DNA of 9,155 nucleotides from DAXETY01 sp051155755 (lineage in GTDB: Bacteria; Desulfobacterota; Desulfobacteria; Desulfobacterales; SG8-13): contig DAXETY010000021.1 in the NCBI GenBank assembly GCA_051155755.1, forward strand, positions 1 to 9,155. Reading direction: 5' to 3'. The stretch's first letter is position 1, and each line of letters starts with the position of its first letter. Made by a program: the position numbers and the translations under genes. Positions 6,493 to 9,155 of the stretch are shown piece after piece. Under the pieces are notes generated by a model. The model had not been told where the DNA came from, made no database searches, and worked only from the letters and a program-made list of their open reading frames with translations.

Positions 6493-6845
6493 GCAAACCT
6501 CCTACTTGGTATTTTTTTATCGATTGGAAAAAGAAGGCCCTTGGCGATAATTTTTGGGCAACCATTAGGGGTCGATGGTTGCCCAAGGAGGAAAAGAATG
6601 AAATATGGCAGAAGCTCTATATTGAGCTTATGGTGAAATATCCACCGGATGTTGTAAAAAATGAATTGGGTGTTTTCCGTATCCTCGCATACCAGGCGGC
6701 TGTATTAGTGAATAGGATATCGAGGTATGCCTCCAACGAAAAATGCGATCAATGCCATCCAATTGCTCACCGCCAGTTGAAGGCCGCCGGTCGATATCGG
6801 ACATTTATATATTCGTACCATTCAGGAGATGAGCCTGAAAGCAAG
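6493..6845. other. Intergenic region between two lipoprotein genes
   Basis: About 350 bases. It contains the inverted repeat at 6554-6586 and presumably the promoter of the lipoprotein starting at 6492; no clear -35/-10 pair was found. A plus-strand open frame (TTG at 6579, running to 7310) covers it, but its second half is antisense to the lipoprotein at 6846-7055 and it resembles no known protein. A well-placed GGAGG before ATG 6598 leads to only 12 codons. Confidence 0.4.
6554..6586. repeat. 12-bp perfect inverted repeat, 9-nt spacer
   Basis: TTGGGCAACCAT (6554-6565) and ATGGTTGCCCAA (6575-6586) are perfectly complementary around TAGGGGTCG. Neither side ends in a T run in the reading direction: plus continues GGAGGAAAA and minus continues AAAAATTATC. 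It therefore does not look like an ordinary terminator. It lies 61 bp upstream of the lipoprotein start at 6492, so an operator or a leader hairpin is possible. Confidence 0.75.
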
Positions 6846-7055
6846 TTACTGTGTTTGCTCTTTGGCTTCTTCCTTGACTTCCTCGGCTTTTTCCTCCACA
6901 GTTTCACCGGCTTCCTCGACTGCCTCTGCGGTTTCTTCGGCGGCTTCATCGATTTTTTCACCCGCCTCTTCCGCCGGCCCTTCCTGTTCACAGGCCACGA
7001 ACGTCGACACAAAAATGATCAAAATCGCGATGATTACAGTTTTCTTTTGGAACAT
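6846..7055 (-). CDS. Small heptad-repeat lipoprotein (69 aa)
   Basis: MFQKK is followed by a strongly hydrophobic segment (TVIIAILIIFVSTFVAC) with lipidation cysteine C22; Phe at -3 of the lipobox is slightly unusual. The 48-residue mature part is almost only Glu, Ala, Lys, Val and Gly and shows about five consecutive heptads: AGEKIDE, AAEETAE, AVEEAGE, TVEEKAE, EVKEEAK. This predicts one long amphipathic or coiled-coil helix, reminiscent in composition of LEA-like or apolipoprotein-like helices. Glu follows the cysteine. Start: ATG 7055 with GAGAGGAAAT just upstream. It lies downstream of the DUF1328 gene on the same strand, but 217 bases away, so it may have its own promoter. No family recognised. 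It is not a close paralogue of copies A and B, though architecture and composition are similar. Confidence 0.8.
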   Translation of the reverse strand: MFQKKTVIIAILIIFVSTFVACEQEGPAEEAGEKIDEAAEETAEAVEEAGETVEEKAEEVKEEAKEQTQ

Positions 7056-7108
7056 ATTTCCTCTCTTTTAAAATTCACTTACGATGTGGATTTGTCTTCA
7101 AGGGTAAA

Positions 7109-7126
7109 GGAACATCCGCGTGTTCC
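7109..7126. repeat. Short inverted repeat GGAACA-N6-TGTTCC
   Basis: GGAACA (7109-7114) and TGTTCC (7121-7126) can pair around TCCGCG. On the minus strand the right arm is followed by TTTACCCTT, so it could be a weak terminator after the DUF1328 gene, or a dyad operator about 55 bp upstream of the lipoprotein starting at 7055. The rest of the interval 7056-7272 shows no supported gene. Confidence 0.35.
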
Positions 7127-7272
7127 GCGACAGGTTGGTGTGCAGAGGAAACAGGATCATCAAAGAAGAAAGAAAAAAATTTTAGCATCTTCGCAGGCAG
7201 CAGGAAATTCCAGTGCATCGCGAATGCTCCCACCAAGAGGTATCGGTTTCTTTGAACTTCATCGGCAGGCAC

Positions 7273-7437
7273 TCATGCCGGCGGCCGACGACCGACGAAG
7301 GCAAAAATAATGGCTAAAATCAGTCCGACCACAAACAGAATCCAGGCGATATTAACGGCCGCACCGGCAATGCCGGTAAAGCCGAAAATGCCGGCAATCA
7401 GTGCAATGATAAAAAAAGTAACAGCCCATCCTATCAT
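7273..7437 (-). CDS. DUF1328 (YtjA-family) small membrane protein, 54 aa
   Basis: The product (MIGWAVTFFIIALIAGIFGF, then TGIAGAAVNIAWILFVVGLI, then LAIIFAFVGRRPPA) matches the DUF1328/YtjA signature: a short two-helix hydrophobic peptide with a Gly/Ala-rich turn and a basic end (GRRPP). Usual family length is about 50-60 residues, so it is complete. Start: ATG 7437 with AAGGAGG six bases upstream, close to the ideal. Known: the family is widespread in proteobacteria, lies in the inner membrane and has no defined biochemical function; it often appears beside small stress genes. Its upstream neighbour on the same strand is lipoprotein copy B (gap of about 200 bases holding a hairpin). A broken paralogue lies at 3737-3811 behind copy A, showing that the order lipoprotein then DUF1328 is ancestral to both sites. 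Confidence 0.92.
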   Translation of the reverse strand: MIGWAVTFFIIALIAGIFGFTGIAGAAVNIAWILFVVGLILAIIFAFVGRRPPA

Positions 7438-7550
7438 AATCGACCTCCTTTTATTTTCTCCGGATTGGGTTCAAAGTTTCGGTCTGCAGGCATGGTTGCC
7501 GTTTATTTCTGTCCGAACCAGGTGCCATGCACCCGCTGAAGTTCAACAAT

Positions 7551-7568
7551 GAAGCACCACGGTGCTTC
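7551..7568. repeat. Hairpin between lipoprotein copy B and DUF1328
   Basis: GAAGCAC (7551-7557) pairs with GTGCTTC (7562-7568) around a 4-nt loop. On the plus strand it is followed by TGCTTTTTC, terminator-like, but no plus-strand gene precedes it. On the minus strand, the sense of the operon, ATTGTTG follows, so it could be a partial attenuator or RNA-processing hairpin between the two genes. Confidence 0.4.
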
Positions 7569-7636
7569 TGCTTTTTCTTACCGGCGGTGAGTGCCGCAGC
7601 AAGAAAATTCAAGTCAGCCGCGTTGCGGATGTTCGT

Positions 7637-7798
7637 TTACTCGTCTTTCCCTTCTTCGTAGCCCTCCTCGAATTCCTCGGCACCTTTCTCGACTCCTTCG
7701 GCAGCTTCCCCGGTGACTTCACCCATGGAGTGACAAGCGGTGAATGTTGCAAATGAGAGTGCGGAAACCAAAAGTACCGCAAAAATTTTCCTCAGCAT
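7637..7798 (-). CDS. Tiny Glu-rich lipoprotein, copy B (53 aa)
   Basis: Paralogue of copy A with identical length: MLRKIFAVLLVSALSFATFT, then AC at the lipidation site (C22), then HSMGEVTGEAAEGVEKGAEE and FEEGYEEGKDE. Thirty-eight of 53 residues are identical to copy A. The mature part is the most conserved (GEVTGEAAE and GAEEFEEGYEE unchanged), which argues that it is under selection rather than noise. Two adjacent ATGs exist (7801 and 7798). The second is chosen because AGGAGG then lies seven bases upstream, the same spacing as in copy A, and the N-termini align. The lipobox has Phe at -3 instead of Leu; His after the cysteine predicts outer-membrane sorting. The duplicated 39-bp element lies 63 bp upstream. 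DUF1328 follows on the same strand. Function unknown. Confidence 0.85.
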   Translation of the reverse strand: MLRKIFAVLLVSALSFATFTACHSMGEVTGEAAEGVEKGAEEFEEGYEEGKDE

Positions 7799-7860
7799 CA
7801 TTTTACCTCCTGAATTCAGGTTAATTTTGCATATGGCAGAAACGTGAACTGTTCAGACGG

Positions 7861-7899
7861 GAACGGATATGGGGCTAAGGGAGTATATTGGGTCAACAA
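7861..7899 (-). promoter_or_regulatory. Duplicated 39-bp upstream element of lipoprotein copy B
   Basis: In the sense of the gene: TTGTTGACCCAATATAC, eight variable bases, then CCCCATATCCGTTC. It matches the element at 4035-4073 at 29 of 31 bases of the two conserved blocks, without gaps and at the same distance (63 bp) from the start codon, whereas the leader between element and gene is not conserved. TATACT in the first block matches a sigma-70 -10 box at five of six positions but has no good -35 box. Confidence 0.65.
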
Positions 7900-7987
7900 T
7901 GACCCACTCCGGGCGTGGTGGGCAGGCGAGGAAACGTATCGTAATATCCGGTTTGGATTGACAGTAAATCGTCATCTTGCCTGTTTA

Positions 7988-8009
7988 ACATGCGATAAAT
8001 TCCGCATGT
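7988..8009 (-). terminator. Stem-loop just after the six-cysteine gene
   Basis: ACATGCG (7988-7994) pairs with CGCATGT (8003-8009) around an 8-nt loop, starting 8 bases past the stop of the minus-strand gene at 8017. On the minus strand it is followed by TAAACAGG rather than a T run, so termination there would be weak. It could also protect the 3' end. Confidence 0.4.
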
Positions 8010-8016
8010 CACTGAT

Positions 8017-8199
8017 CTATTCTTTTTTAAGGCTCTTTTCGGCCATCATCTCATCCATTGTCATCGAACGGCAGAAGCTGGAGCACCTCCTGTAGCCCTC
8101 CAGACAATTTCCGCTGGAGTTATCGACACAGCCAATGAATTCCTCATCACATTGTTGCTTGCAGACTATGCTTCTGTCTTTAAAAGTATTTCGATTCAT
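8017..8199 (-). CDS. Small six-cysteine protein with mirror-symmetric CX3C motifs (60 aa)
   Basis: The protein has six cysteines at residues 13, 17, 24, 32, 39 and 43, giving gaps of 3, 6, 7, 6 and 3, a perfectly mirrored pattern. CKQQC opens it and CSSFC closes it, with NSSGN in the middle as a likely turn. This predicts two antiparallel helices linked by stacked disulfides (13-43, 17-39, 24-32) or a shared metal site, as in twin-CX3C helical hairpins. There is no signal peptide or membrane segment, so a cytoplasmic place is the default; the tail is charged (EMMAEKSLKKE). Start: two adjacent ATGs (8202, 8199); the second gives GAGG a workable 5-base spacing. Neighbours are lipoprotein B downstream and the cupin upstream, both with separate control. 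Family not recognised; function open. Confidence 0.7.
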   Translation of the reverse strand: MNRNTFKDRSIVCKQQCDEEFIGCVDNSSGNCLEGYRRCSSFCRSMTMDEMMAEKSLKKE

Positions 8200-8309
8200 C
8201 ATCGCCTCTATACATCCGTACTGCTTTTTTTAATCGTTATTGACAGACTCCGCCGGGATGAATTGTCACGGTTTCACGTACCGCCGCTCCCGAAGGCCGC
8301 CTGATGGGA

Positions 8310-8795
8310 CTAAAGATCGGGGAAGGTAAGGCCAAAGCGCCCACACAGCTGCGGGATGCTGTCAAAGTCCATGTCGAGCTGATATCTGGCATTGATGCGC
8401 TGGAATTCTTCGATGTCGCCCCAGGCTGCGGCCACTTCCCGAAAATAGTTCTCGAAACCGGCCGGTGAGATGATTTCGATGATCTCACAGGGGGTGTCTC
8501 CCGGATTCCAGAAGGTGTGCCACTGTCCCCGGGGCTTGAACACCCAGCTGCCGGTTTCGGCTACAAGTACATCGTCACCGAGCAATGCACCCAGCGCACC
8601 CTCGAGCACGAAAGAATATTCGTCTTCATTGTGGTGGAAGTGCAGGGGGGCCGCCAGCGCATGGGGGGCAATCGGATGGTGAACCACGGCAAAGCGTTTT
8701 CCGCTTTGCGCCCCTTCGATTTTCCAGTGCACGCCCAACCCGCCAAAGTCGAAAAAATCCCCTTCATGCAATGAAATCGCAGCTGTCTTTCTCAT
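8310..8795 (-). CDS. Small cupin-domain protein (161 aa)
   Basis: Both cupin motifs are complete. Motif 1 is PLHFHHNEDEYSFVLEG, with the metal-binding H-x-H and Glu. Motif 2 is GSWVFKPRGQWHTFWNPG, with the Pro-Arg-Gly turn and the third His. A bound divalent metal is thus expected. Known: single-domain cupins of this type cover dioxygenases, isomerases and sugar or ligand-binding proteins; the sequence alone does not tell which. The C-terminal 45 residues form helices (FENYFREVAAAWGDIEEFQR). The ATG at 8795 is preferred, with AAAGGT a few bases upstream; a TTG at 8831 in the same frame would overlap the upstream gene's end and add 12 polar residues. It lies 16 bases downstream of the membrane protein gene, so the two likely share a transcript. 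Confidence 0.87.
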   Translation of the reverse strand: MRKTAAISLHEGDFFDFGGLGVHWKIEGAQSGKRFAVVHHPIAPHALAAPLHFHHNEDEYSFVLEGALGALLGDDVLVAETGSWVFKPRGQWHTFWNPGDTPCEIIEIISPAGFENYFREVAAAWGDIEEFQRINARYQLDMDFDSIPQLCGRFGLTFPDL

Positions 8796-8811
8796 CTCGA
8801 CCTTTCTTTCT

Positions 8812-9155
8812 TCATCTCGCAACGGAAGCAATCGCCAGCCACAAGGCGATGAGTCCGACCACCAGCAAAGCCATCGCCCAGATCAGATCAAAGTTAATCC
8901 AGCTCCTGCGCAGGATTTTCAACCCGAGTTTGCGGTAAACCACGGCGGCGACGGCGCCCATCACAACCAGCATGGACAGGGTGTGCAGCCCGACCCCCAT
9001 CATCATTCCCGCACCGTTGGAGAGCCGGGTCTCCGGATTGCCATGGCTGCCGGCGATTTCCAGCAGCGTCGGCGCCACCATCAATCCGGCCCCGTGGGCG
9101 GCGGCCATCAGAAAAGACCAGAAAAACAAGTCCCGCATGCCCACCCGCATGCCCA
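8812..9155 (-). CDS. Multi-span membrane protein, C-terminal part (5' end outside window)
   Basis: The frame stays open to the right edge; the first in-window ATG (9150) has no visible ribosome-binding site, so the gene most likely starts outside. Three hydrophobic segments are seen: FFWSFLMAAAHGAGLMVAPT, GVGLHTLSMLVVMGAVAAVV and DLIWAMALLVVGLIALWLAI. Between the second and third is a basic loop (YRKLGLKILRRSW) that should face the cytoplasm. His residues in AAAHGAG and VGLHTLS lie within or beside membrane helices, which can point to metal or ion handling, but no family motif is certain. The next gene on this strand, the cupin, follows after 16 bases. Confidence 0.75.
   Translation of the reverse strand, partial: GMRVGMRDLFFWSFLMAAAHGAGLMVAPTLLEIAGSHGNPETRLSNGAGMMMGVGLHTLSMLVVMGAVAAVVYRKLGLKILRRSWINFDLIWAMALLVVGLIALWLAIASVAR

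Noticed and set aside
7075..7272. 65-residue minus-strand frame starting GTG directly after the DUF1328 stop
   Set aside because: No ribosome-binding site, no recognisable motif, and the sequence holds an A-rich run translated as FFSFFF; likely non-coding.
6579..7310. 243-residue plus-strand frame from TTG 6579
   Set aside because: More than half is antisense to the lipoprotein at 6846-7055 and to its upstream region; only a weak AGGGG precedes the TTG, and no family is recognised. The first 85 residues look protein-like enough that a gene remnant cannot be excluded.
8796..8831. Upstream TTG start for the cupin
   Set aside because: It overlaps the end of the membrane protein gene and adds a polar 12-residue extension outside the cupin fold; ATG 8795 is better placed.
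1..9155. CRISPR arrays, tRNA or rRNA genes, riboswitches
   Set aside because: No regularly spaced repeats, cloverleaf-like sequences or rRNA-like blocks were seen on reading both strands.

Overview
The window looks like a chromosomal stretch of a diderm (Gram-negative) bacterium. The support is an outer-membrane lipid A deacylase (LpxR family), several lipobox proteins and an MscK/YjeP-type large mechanosensitive channel. Moderate GC content, strong GGAGG-type Shine-Dalgarno sites and the gene mix would fit a Desulfobacterota (deltaproteobacterial) genome. That taxonomic guess is inference; no rRNA or marker gene is present.

Layout, left to right. (1) 1-2364 (+): the 3' part of a large MscS-family channel, open at the left edge. 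(2) 2605-3972 (-): a tiny Glu-rich lipoprotein (copy A), a decayed DUF1328 fragment and an lpxR-type gene, probably one transcript. (3) 4427-4588 (+): a very small charged hydrophilic protein, followed by a clear rho-independent terminator. (4) 4921-5582 (+): a VapBC-type toxin-antitoxin pair. (5) 5598-6492 (-): a coiled-coil lipoprotein overlapping a single-domain response regulator. (6) 6846-7798 (-): a heptad-repeat lipoprotein, an intact DUF1328 membrane peptide and lipoprotein copy B. (7) 8017-8199 (-): a small six-cysteine protein. (8) 8310-9155 (-): a cupin and the 3' part of a membrane protein open at the right edge.

The theme is cell-envelope and stress physiology: osmotic release channel, lipid A remodelling, four small helical lipoproteins, a DUF1328 membrane peptide and a receiver-domain regulator. 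Several real genes are shorter than 60 codons (copy A, copy B, DUF1328 and the 53-residue charged protein). They stand out by good ribosome-binding sites and, for A and B, by an internal paralogue.

The most interesting structure is an ancient duplication of a unit consisting of promoter element, 53-residue lipoprotein and DUF1328 gene. Both lipoprotein copies are exactly 53 residues (38 identical). Both carry the same 39-bp bipartite upstream element exactly 63 bp from the start codon. The left unit has lost the first half of its DUF1328 gene, and the remaining 25 codons lie in the leader of lpxR. A second notable item is the six-cysteine protein at 8017-8199, whose cysteine spacing (3-6-7-6-3) is perfectly mirror-symmetric. 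I saw no tRNA, rRNA, CRISPR array, transposase or attachment site.
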